DNA of 33,892 nucleotides, taken from positions 1 through 33,892 of the forward strand of contig CANQTX010000021.1 of NCBI GenBank assembly GCA_947626885.1, read 5' to 3'. The notes below the pieces were generated by a model, which was not told the DNA's origin, searched no databases, and saw only the letters and a list, made by a program, of their open reading frames with translations. This DNA is from an uncultured Clostridia bacterium. GTDB lineage: Bacteria; Bacillota; Clostridia; TANB77; CAG-508. Below, one piece after another: positions 26,200-32,455 of this stretch (position 1 is its first letter; every line of letters starts with the position of its first letter). Position numbers and translations under genes: made by a program.

Positions 26200-26301
26200 T
26201 TATACAAATAGATAATATAGTAGCGAACCAAAAATTGAAAATACCATTAAAAACACAATTAATCCTGCAATAATCTTTGAAAATAATTTTCGTTTATCCA
26301 T
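26200..26301 (-). CDS. Tiny single-span membrane protein, 33 aa
   Basis: It reads MDKRKLFSKIIAGLIVFLMV and goes on to a stop after 33 residues: a basic cytoplasmic end, then one transmembrane helix. AGAGGA lies 7-8 nt ahead of the ATG and a promoter stands at 26339-26367. It resembles the short DUF4044-type membrane proteins of Firmicutes; that is recalled, not checked. It is co-transcribed with cdaA, so a role beside that enzyme is possible. Confidence 0.7.
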   Translation of the reverse strand: MDKRKLFSKIIAGLIVFLMVFSIFGSLLYYLFV

Positions 26302-26338
26302 TTTGTATTCCTCTTTTCTTTTTCTAATTTATATTATA

Positions 26339-26367
26339 TTTATACCATACTATTATTTATTTTTCAA
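26339..26367 (-). promoter_or_regulatory. Promoter of the 33-aa gene and cdaA
   Basis: TTGAAA (26362-26367) and TATAAA (26339-26344), 17-nt spacer, minus strand. Confidence 0.6.
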
Positions 26368-26394
26368 TACAAAAATAAGGAATTTTTTTTACCA

Positions 26395-26454
26395 AAAAAT
26401 AGTATGGTTGAAATCATTTTCTATTATAAAAAATGATTTCACCATACTATTTTT
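26395..26454 (-). terminator. Terminator of the spoIIQ-like gene
   Basis: A 25-bp stem with one bulged base (26395-26420 with 26430-26454) and a 9-nt loop. A T-run follows on the minus strand. It lies 19 bp after the stop of the M23 gene. The decamer ACCATACTAT in the stem recurs at 26344-26353. Confidence 0.85.
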
Positions 26455-26472
26455 CCCGTATACTTATATTCT

Positions 26473-27345
26473 TTACATATCTTTCAAATAAATTGTAGGG
26501 TTAACACTATTTCCCTCTAAAGACATTTCAAAATGTAAATGTGCTTCATCTGAGATTTCAAAACTAGCAGATTCCCCTACAGTACCTAATGTTTGCCCTC
26601 TTTCTACTGTGTCACCCTCTTTTACAAATTCTGCAGTTAATAAATTGGCATACACTGTTTTAAATCCATTTTTATGTGCTATGGTAACAGTTAAACCATA
26701 CCTAGGATCATTTTTAATGCTTTCCACTGTTCCTGCCTCTGATGCTACCACAATACTTGTTTTATCTGCTTTTATATCAATTCCTGAATGTGTAGTCCAT
26801 TCTTCCAATGTATTTGAATAAATTAATGTATCCATAGCAAAATCTTTTATAATTTCTCCCGAAACAGGTGCTATAAATGATAATTCTTCATTTTCCTGCG
26901 TAGCGTTTTCTACTGCACTTGCATTTACTGCTGTATTTGTTGTATTGGTTTCTACTTCATTGGCTGCTGTATGCACGGTATTATTGGTAACAACACTTGA
27001 AATTGGTGTAGTATTAACAACATTTCTTGTTTTATTGACTGTGTTCGTTGTATTAGTACTTTTTTGTGTGTTTTGCGTATTTTGTGCTGTTGCTGTATTC
27101 GTTGTATTGGTAGAGTTTGATACAGTACTATCTGATGAAATACTTGTTTGTGTAATATCATCATTTGGTACAATATCATTAACAGCTCCCAATTCTAATA
27201 AACTTTGCTTAGAAGCATTTTGTAACGCTTTATTATACATAATAAAGATCGCTAGAAAAGCAATAATTGAAACAACTAATGTTATACTAAAAATGTATAT
27301 CATTTTCTTTAATTTTTGTTCTTCAAAAAAATCTCTTCTTCCCAT
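26473..27345 (-). CDS. spoIIQ: SpoIIQ-like M23-domain sporulation protein
   Basis: The 290-residue protein has one N-terminal membrane helix (about 15-36). A Thr/Asn-rich linker (about 60-150) leads to a C-terminal LytM/M23 domain. Zinc ligands are present: H186 and D190 in HSGID, and H271 in HLHFEM. The catalytic His normally found in the YAH motif is Asn here (VYANLL, N234), so endopeptidase activity is doubtful. SpoIIQ sits in the forespore membrane and binds SpoIIIAH to form the channel-like zipper during engulfment. It lies next to spoIID, as in many Clostridia, which supports the call. GGAAG precedes the ATG. Confidence 0.85.
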   Translation of the reverse strand: MGRRDFFEEQKLKKMIYIFSITLVVSIIAFLAIFIMYNKALQNASKQSLLELGAVNDIVPNDDITQTSISSDSTVSNSTNTTNTATAQNTQNTQKSTNTTNTVNKTRNVVNTTPISSVVTNNTVHTAANEVETNTTNTAVNASAVENATQENEELSFIAPVSGEIIKDFAMDTLIYSNTLEEWTTHSGIDIKADKTSIVVASEAGTVESIKNDPRYGLTVTIAHKNGFKTVYANLLTAEFVKEGDTVERGQTLGTVGESASFEISDEAHLHFEMSLEGNSVNPTIYLKDM

Positions 27346-27402
27346 ATTAACTTCCTTTCTTAAGTAATGAATGTATTATAAGTATCTGCATTTTTTTGAA
27401 GA

Positions 27403-28392
27403 TTATTCATGAATTTCCACATCTTTATAATAATATTTTATAATTTCATCATATGTTTTTCCTGTTTTTGCTAAAGCATCACTACCACTTTGACTTAATC
27501 CAACACCATGTCCATAACCAATAACAGAAAAATGAATACTATCTCCTATGATTTCCCATTGAAATTTAGCTGATTTTAAGCCAAATATACTTCTTGCTTC
27601 TACTCCTGAAATTTGCGTATTTCCCACTTGTAAGGTTTTTACTCTACCCCCCTCTGTATAATCTAAAATTTTTATACAATCTTGAGATTGAAAATCAATG
27701 GTAAAATTGCTATATTTTTCAAGCATTTTTTGTATTAGTTCATCTTTTGATAATGTCACCTCTGAACGATACGTTGTATAAGCATCTTCTCCCGCTGTTG
27801 TTACTGTTTGTAAGTAAGGATAATCTCCTCCCCAAACATAAACAGGACTTTCTGTAGCACCACCACTGTTACTATGAAAAAAAGCATTAATTGGCTCTCC
27901 TTGGTAAGTAATGTATTTACCTTTTGTTGTATCTACTGCTTGTTCTATTTTGTTCCAATAAGCTTCTCGATATGCTTCCTCCCATCTAGCCAATCGATTT
28001 TCTTTGGAAATCCAGGCTTGGCAACACAAAGAACTATCGCAAATATCAGCATTTTCATGTTTACTATCATTTTTAATTTTATAAATGGTATAAGTCCTTG
28101 CTACTACCGCTTGTGCTTTTAATGCTTCTAATTCGTAACTGGCGGGCATTTCTGCAGAAACCACTCCGTAAAGGTAAGTATCTAAATCGAGCGTTTCTAC
28201 CTCTCCGGTTCCTGTATGTAATAAATGAATAGTACTATAAGCACCATAATCAAATTTTTCTTTTATTGGTTCCTCCTCCTGTATCTGATTGGATACTACT
28301 TCTTCTGTTTTAAATTGGTTGGTAAACATCATTGGTATACAAAATACCAATAAAATGATACATAAAAAATATATCAATAATTTTTTCAACAT
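27403..28392 (-). CDS. spoIID: Stage II sporulation protein D
   Basis: SpoIID is a membrane-anchored lytic transglycosylase of the engulfment machinery. The sequence shows an N-terminal membrane helix, the SpoIID core LDTYLYGVVSAEMPASYELE (with the catalytic Glu in SAEMP), ALKAQAVVARTYT, then NSGGATESPVYVWGG and the C-terminal GHGVGLSQSG. The start is placed at the ATG at 28392, or the adjoining TTG at 28389, because AAGGAG is at 28396-28401. An ATG at 28419 lacks a ribosome site. It follows sigF directly, an arrangement consistent with sporulation-specific expression. Confidence 0.95.
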   Translation of the reverse strand: MLKKLLIYFLCIILLVFCIPMMFTNQFKTEEVVSNQIQEEEPIKEKFDYGAYSTIHLLHTGTGEVETLDLDTYLYGVVSAEMPASYELEALKAQAVVARTYTIYKIKNDSKHENADICDSSLCCQAWISKENRLARWEEAYREAYWNKIEQAVDTTKGKYITYQGEPINAFFHSNSGGATESPVYVWGGDYPYLQTVTTAGEDAYTTYRSEVTLSKDELIQKMLEKYSNFTIDFQSQDCIKILDYTEGGRVKTLQVGNTQISGVEARSIFGLKSAKFQWEIIGDSIHFSVIGYGHGVGLSQSGSDALAKTGKTYDEIIKYYYKDVEIHE

Positions 28393-28424
28393 ACTCTCCT
28401 TTAACCAGATTGATTTCATGTTTT

Positions 28425-29021
28425 TTAGATAGCAAGCTTTCGTTTAAAATCATTTAAAATTCTTCTTTCAATTCTTGATACATGTACTTGTGAAATTCCT
28501 AAAATTTTAGCCACTTGCATTTGTGTTTTATCTTTAAAATATCTTAAATGAATCAAATCTCTCTCTCTTTTATTTAAGCGATTAATCATTTCAGAAACAG
28601 CAATTCTGTCCACCAATCTACTTTGTTCATCTTCGTTTAAATCAATCATTTCAATTTTTTCTTTACCGTTTTCGCCAAAATTATCATGAATTGATTCTAC
28701 TTTTACTTTTACACCTAATGCTTTAATATTACGACTAACTCTAATAATACCATCATCTCGAAAAAATTTTTTAATTTCTCCAAGCATATATTGCACAGAA
28801 TAGGTAGATAATTCTCCACCAAACTCAAATTTAAATCTTTGAATGGCTTCTATAAATCCAATGCATGCTATTTGATAAATATCTTCTACATCATAGCCAC
28901 GCCCTATGAATTTTTTAACAATGCTCCAAATTAATCCTTTGTTTTCTTCTAAAATCTGCTCTAGTGCCTCTTTATCTCCTGCCTGTGCTTTTCTAATCAA
29001 AGTTTTATCTTTTTCATACAT
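28425..29021 (-). CDS. sigF: Sporulation sigma factor F, lacking the sigma-3 domain
   Basis: SigF is the forespore-specific sigma factor. Domain 2 is intact (residues 1-95: LIWSIVKKFIGRGYDVEDIYQI, then FSTYS-like LSTYSVQYMLGEIKKFFRDDG). Domain 4 is intact (about 138-195: LNKRERDLIHLRYFKDKTQ, ISQVHVSRIERRI). Between them only about 40 residues remain: SRNIKALGVKVK runs straight into VESIHDNFGENGKEKIEMID, the segment that normally follows domain 3. About 45-50 residues are missing compared with typical 240-255-residue SigF. AAGGGGG precedes the ATG. It is third in the spoIIAA-AB-AC order. Confidence 0.94.
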   Translation of the reverse strand: MYEKDKTLIRKAQAGDKEALEQILEENKGLIWSIVKKFIGRGYDVEDIYQIACIGFIEAIQRFKFEFGGELSTYSVQYMLGEIKKFFRDDGIIRVSRNIKALGVKVKVESIHDNFGENGKEKIEMIDLNEDEQSRLVDRIAVSEMINRLNKRERDLIHLRYFKDKTQMQVAKILGISQVHVSRIERRILNDFKRKLAI

Positions 29022-29085
29022 GAAAACCCCCTTAACATTAAAAATTTCAAATTTTTTACTAGGAAAGGTAAACTTTTCTCTTGTT

Positions 29086-29568
29086 TTAAATGTTATTACT
29101 ACTTAATGCATATGTACGATTTTCTAAATGTTGTATTTTTTGTATTTTCTTATACATTGTAATTTTGGTTCCCAATCCCACAATAGATTCCACTTTTAGC
29201 TCGTCCATAAAATTTTCCATAATTGTAAACCCCATACCAGAGCGTTCTAAATTTCCTTTTGTGGTAAATAAAGGTTGGCGTGCTTCTTCTATATTTTCTA
29301 TTCCTGCTCCATTGTCGGAAACTTCAATCTCTATACCATTTTCTAATAATTTTGCACTTATTTTAACAACTCCTTCTGTATCACTATACGCATGAATAAT
29401 AGCATTTGTAACAGCTTCTGAAACCGCTGTTTTTATATCAGCAATTTCTTCTATGGTAGGATCTAGCTGTGAGGCAAATGAGGCTACTGCAATTCTAGCA
29501 AAGGCTTCATTTACCGATTTACTTAAAAATTCTATTTTCATTTGATTTTTTACTTCTTGACTACTCAT
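29086..29568 (-). CDS. spoIIAB: Anti-sigma F factor (serine kinase) SpoIIAB
   Basis: SpoIIAB binds and inhibits sigma-F and phosphorylates SpoIIAA. It has a GHKL ATPase fold: the N-box AVSEAVTNAIIHAYS (about 48-62), the G1 box EVSDNGAGIENIEEA and the G2 box SGMGFTIMENFMD. The N-terminus FLSKSVNEAFARIAVASFAS is typical. At 160 residues it is slightly longer than usual at both ends. The first Met is kept because AAGGAA stands 7 nt upstream. It lies between spoIIAA and sigF. Confidence 0.97.
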   Translation of the reverse strand: MSSQEVKNQMKIEFLSKSVNEAFARIAVASFASQLDPTIEEIADIKTAVSEAVTNAIIHAYSDTEGVVKISAKLLENGIEIEVSDNGAGIENIEEARQPLFTTKGNLERSGMGFTIMENFMDELKVESIVGLGTKITMYKKIQKIQHLENRTYALSSNNI

Positions 29569-29660
29569 TTTCTATTCCTTGTATCATATATTTAGGTTTT
29601 TCAATCAGGATATCCCTATAAACCTTACCTATTTCTTTATCATAGGCATACTACTTCATT

Positions 29661-29993
29661 TTAGTTAGCAATTTTTTCCTCATATGCATCCACAATGGGT
29701 ATAATTTTTAATACTCCAGACATTTCAAACATTTTTTTTACTTTGTCTGTCACATTCATTAATTCTAGTGTTGCTCCAAAAGCTCTAGCTGTTTTATACC
29801 TTCCAATTACAAGTCCTATGCCTGCACTATCCATAAATACAACCCTATTAAAATCAAATACCACTTTCTTTGGCATAAATCTTTGAATTTCATAATCTGC
29901 TCTCCTCCTTATTCTTTCAGACACATGATGGTCCAATTCTTCTGTAATTTCAAAAACAAGTAACTTGTCCTCTATAAAATGTTTTACATTCAC
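29661..29993 (-). CDS. spoIIAA: Anti-sigma F factor antagonist SpoIIAA
   Basis: A STAS-domain protein of 110 residues. The regulatory serine is S56 in FMDSAGIGLVIGRYK. Unphosphorylated SpoIIAA displaces sigma-F from SpoIIAB; SpoIIAB phosphorylates it and SpoIIE reverses this. AAGGAGGAGG lies ahead of the ATG. A 92-bp gap separates it from spoIIAB, wider than the overlap usual in this operon. A sigma-H-like promoter stands upstream. Confidence 0.97.
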   Translation of the reverse strand: MNVKHFIEDKLLVFEITEELDHHVSERIRRRADYEIQRFMPKKVVFDFNRVVFMDSAGIGLVIGRYKTARAFGATLELMNVTDKVKKMFEMSGVLKIIPIVDAYEEKIAN

Positions 29994-30047
29994 AAAATCC
30001 TCCTCCTTTTTATGTATGGTTTATGTTCTTGTATTTGCTATATAATT

Positions 30048-30074
30048 ATTCTTAATAAAGAAAAATTCTCCTGC
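30048..30074 (-). promoter_or_regulatory. sigma-H-like promoter of the spoIIA operon
   Basis: On the minus strand GCAGGAGAA (30066-30074) and TAAGAAT (30048-30054) are 11 nt apart, fitting the sigma-H pattern RnAGGAwWW - 11/12 - RnnGAAT with two mismatches. The spoIIA operon is a classic sigma-H target. The -35 element lies inside the terminator hairpin of the upstream gene. Confidence 0.6.
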
Positions 30075-30084
30075 GGAGAATTTT
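30062..30084 (-). terminator. Terminator of the 89-aa gene
   Basis: A perfect 10-bp stem (30062-30071 with 30075-30084), 3-nt loop and T-rich tail on the minus strand. It overlaps the spoIIA -35 element. A second small inverted repeat (TTTGTCG 30092-30098 with CGACAAA 30115-30121) lies just upstream. Confidence 0.75.
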
Positions 30085-30157
30085 AAGAGGTTTTGTCGCT
30101 TTTTTAGAAGTTTTCGACAAATAACGATTTATATACTTTTATGAAGGCATTTATGCT

Positions 30158-30427
30158 TTATTTTTCTAAGCAATTTATCATAAGATTAACACCATCTATA
30201 AACCCTTGTTTATACATGGCTTTATTATAGGCGCTCATTTTGATATGATAATTTTCTTCTAGTTTATTTACCAATTCCTGTGCTGTACTATTCTCTTTGC
30301 ATAGCTGTTCTAAGTTGATAGGAGATAATTGTTCTTGTAATTTTTTGCTTTCTTTTTTTAAAACTTCTTCTAATGCATTTTCTTCAGAGCAATAAAATAT
30401 TTCTATCATATCTTTTTCTTTTTTCAT
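30158..30427 (-). CDS. Small helical protein, 89 aa
   Basis: A highly charged, fully helical protein with no membrane span. It opens MKKEKDMIEIFYCSEENALE and ends YKQGFIDGVNLMINCLEK; the GF-(x2)-G-V-x-LM ending resembles the DUF6809-type small proteins, which have no known function. AAGGAG precedes the ATG. It has a promoter at 30498-30526 and a terminator at 30062-30084, so it is a stand-alone unit just ahead of the spoIIA operon. Confidence 0.7.
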   Translation of the reverse strand: MKKEKDMIEIFYCSEENALEEVLKKESKKLQEQLSPINLEQLCKENSTAQELVNKLEENYHIKMSAYNKAMYKQGFIDGVNLMINCLEK

Positions 30428-30497
30428 ACTCTACTCCTTATTTCTTCTTTTTTGTTGCTTGTTAGCTTTAGTTTAAATCAATTTTTTACTTTTATTC

Positions 30498-30526
30498 ACT
30501 ATATCGTATTTTTTTCTTTTGCGCAA
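30498..30526 (-). promoter_or_regulatory. Promoter of the 89-aa gene
   Basis: TTGCGC (30521-30526) and TATAGT (30498-30503), 17-nt spacer, minus strand. Confidence 0.55.
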
Positions 30527-30550
30527 TGTAGGATTTTTTTATTTTATGAT

Positions 30551-30586
30551 AAAAAAATTATGTATAGCTTTTTAAGCCATACATAA
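30551..30586 (-). terminator. Rho-independent terminator of the first pilin/SUMF1 gene
   Basis: A 13-bp stem (30558-30570 with 30574-30586) that pairs fully in minus-strand RNA through one G-U, with a 3-nt loop and seven Ts (30551-30557). It lies 8 bp after the stop. Confidence 0.85.
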
Positions 30587-30593
30587 CTATTAA

Positions 30594-32039
30594 TTATTTA
30601 ATATATAAAATTGGTCTTGTTCCTATACTGTTTCCTCCACTAAGAACATCAATATCTGTTTCAATTCCTGAAGAATAATGACTTTCATAATAACCACAGT
30701 GATTTCCTCTTGAAACTTTCTTATTTGTTCCATTTGCCTCCTGTGTCCATTCTTCTACATTTCCGGCTATATCATAAACATTTTTAGTCTTGGTATATTC
30801 TGTAGACCCCGTCGGAATAACAATATCTGTTGGATACATATTTCTTACATCAGGACTCTTATATGCCTCGCCAGCACTATTTACATAACAATATCTCTCT
30901 TCATCCCATCTAAAATCCTCCATATAATCTTCACCTGGTTTAACATATTGGCCACTATCCTCCCAAGAAAACCATGGTCTTCCTGAAGAATCAAAATAAT
31001 TACTACTATATTGAGTATCACCGTTTCCAAGAATACATCACTTTACCCTTTTCATTTGCAACAAAGAACGAATAACCACCGAACCTCAGGTACTCCTTCA
31101 GGAAAATCCTTTTTATATTTTGTCTTCAAACTCCCGTCCAGATCGGTATATACAAATGCTGAGTCTTGAAAATTTCCCCAACCAGAACTATCATAAATAG
31201 AAAGAACACTCTTTCCTTCTTCATTCGTCGTTAGCCAATCAAGAGCTACATTCCAAAGAGTACCGCCACATCATTGTAGAAGTTGTAGAATCTGTTTCAA
31301 AAGCTCTACAAGTAGCATTAAGTTGATACCAATTTGAATTTGTTAACGGAATATTTCCTTTTTTGACTTCTGGTTCTTCAACTGTTCCAGACAATTCATA
31401 CCTTCCTATATAAAACCCTCCATTATCCGTTATACTTTGAATCATCGCCTCATAATCATTTATAAAATATGCCGTCATCTCCTCTGATGACCCAAATCCA
31501 GCATCAGAATAATGAGACAAATCATAAGTATTTAAGAAATTGGGCTCCCTATATCCATCTCCTTCTGGGAATATATTGGTTCTTTCTATTCTCAAACGCT
31601 TTGAATAATCATATAACATACTATACTTGTTTCCAATTTTTGAATTTATTGTATAATTTCCCTCTTTATACAATTGACTCGCATCTTTAACCGGGATCCA
31701 AACCCATTCATTACCATTAACATCTTTTATGACTAATCCTTGATTAACTATATTTTCTTCAGTTAAACTATATCCTTTGGGAATAATAGCCGTATCCCCA
31801 TTTTTATCTGAATAAACCTCAGTATTAAATGCTATGTTCAACATTTCATTCTCTTTTTTAGTAGCCTCTTTATATTTCATTACTGCATCTTGTGCTCTTG
31901 TGATAATTCCATTGTCTCCCAATACTAGACTTAAACTAACACCTGCTAAAATTAACAAAACAATGATGGTTACCACTAATGCTACTAATGTGATACCATT
32001 TTCTCTAAGTTTTCTTTGTTTTTTTACATTTTTTTGCAT
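30594..32039 (-). pseudogene. Prepilin-like/SUMF1-fold surface protein, disrupted by three frameshifts
   Basis: Read across frames it is one protein of about 480 residues. The leader and pilin-like helix (GITLVALVVTIIVLLILAG, VLGDNGIITRA) lead into an FGE-sulfatase (SUMF1)-like domain (GFYIGRYELSG; IPTGSTEYTKTKNVYDIAGN; ending SIGTRPIL). The first frame stops after TMMWRYSLECSS at 31239, where one extra base (31265) breaks MMWGTLWNVALDWL. A second extra base near 31081 joins FPEGVPE to FGGYSFFVANEKGKVMY, and a third near 31035 joins that to LGNGDTQYSSNYFD. The three shifts sum to one codon, so the ends are in the same frame. AAGGAGG precedes the ATG. The putative invertible promoter faces away from it. 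Confidence 0.8.
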
Positions 32040-32052
32040 CTTTTGTTCCTCC

Positions 32053-32091
32053 TTTTCTTTTCGTAAAGTCTAAAACTTTACGAAAAGAAAA
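32053..32091. repeat. 17-bp perfect hairpin in the 5' leader
   Basis: Arms 32053-32069 and 32075-32091 are perfect complements with a 5-nt loop. It contains the left recombination-like site, and its end touches the AAGGAGG ribosome site at 32048-32054, so it could also influence translation. Confidence 0.65.
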
Positions 32092-32239
32092 TTTAAGAAA
32101 ACTCTTTATTTTTCAATATTTTTTGCTTAATTTAGTATCTTATTTTTTTCTCCTACAGTTTATGATAAACTCTTGACTTTACCTAAATTTATATATATTA
32201 TTTATTTAGTAAATTCGTAAAGTTTTAGACTTTATGAAA
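32059..32239. other. Candidate invertible promoter segment (inverton)
   Basis: Two 26-bp sites, 32059-32084 and 32214-32239, are reverse complements at 25 of 26 positions. Each has dyad arms (TTCGTAAAGT and ACTTTAYGAA) around the asymmetric core TTTAG, the layout of a site-specific recombinase site. The cores are in opposite orientation, so recombination would invert the 129 bp between. That segment holds a promoter pointing to plus (32173-32201), away from the SUMF1-fold gene at 32039. After inversion it would point at that gene with a leader of about 50 nt. No recombinase gene is in the window. The rest of the gene-free stretch 32040-32455 holds the terminator at 32265-32318 and nothing coding. 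Confidence 0.65.
32173..32201 (+). promoter_or_regulatory. Promoter inside the invertible segment, pointing away from the gene
   Basis: TTGACT (32173-32178) and TATTAT (32196-32201) with a 17-nt spacer on the plus strand. No comparable promoter is visible on the minus strand in this segment. In this orientation the transcript would meet the terminator at 32265-32318 after about 60-110 nt and no gene. Confidence 0.65.
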
Positions 32240-32264
32240 TAATAGATATTAGACTAAGAATGTA

Positions 32265-32318
32265 AAAAAACTAACATTGTAATTCAATTTGTTATTTAGA
32301 TTACAATGTTAGTTTTTT
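32265..32318. terminator. Bidirectional terminator, 19-bp stem
   Basis: Arms 32265-32283 and 32300-32318 are perfect complements with A- and T-rich ends and a 16-nt loop. It ends the second SUMF1-fold gene (-) and also blocks plus transcripts from the 32173 promoter. Confidence 0.85.
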
Positions 32319-32455
32319 AATTTTATTATTTTAAGAATACCTTATGTTTGATAAAAATTTCTCTATTTCTCACCGTATTTTATTCGGGAGAATAAATTTC
32401 CTTTTTTTCTCTCTTGAACCAATTTCCAATATTAATTCATCCTTGCTCCATCTCT

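Noticed and set aside
26940..27180. Repetitive Thr/Asn-coding tract that looks like tandem repeats
   Set aside because: It is the low-complexity linker of the SpoIIQ-like protein; units are irregular and without spacers, so neither a CRISPR array nor a DNA satellite.
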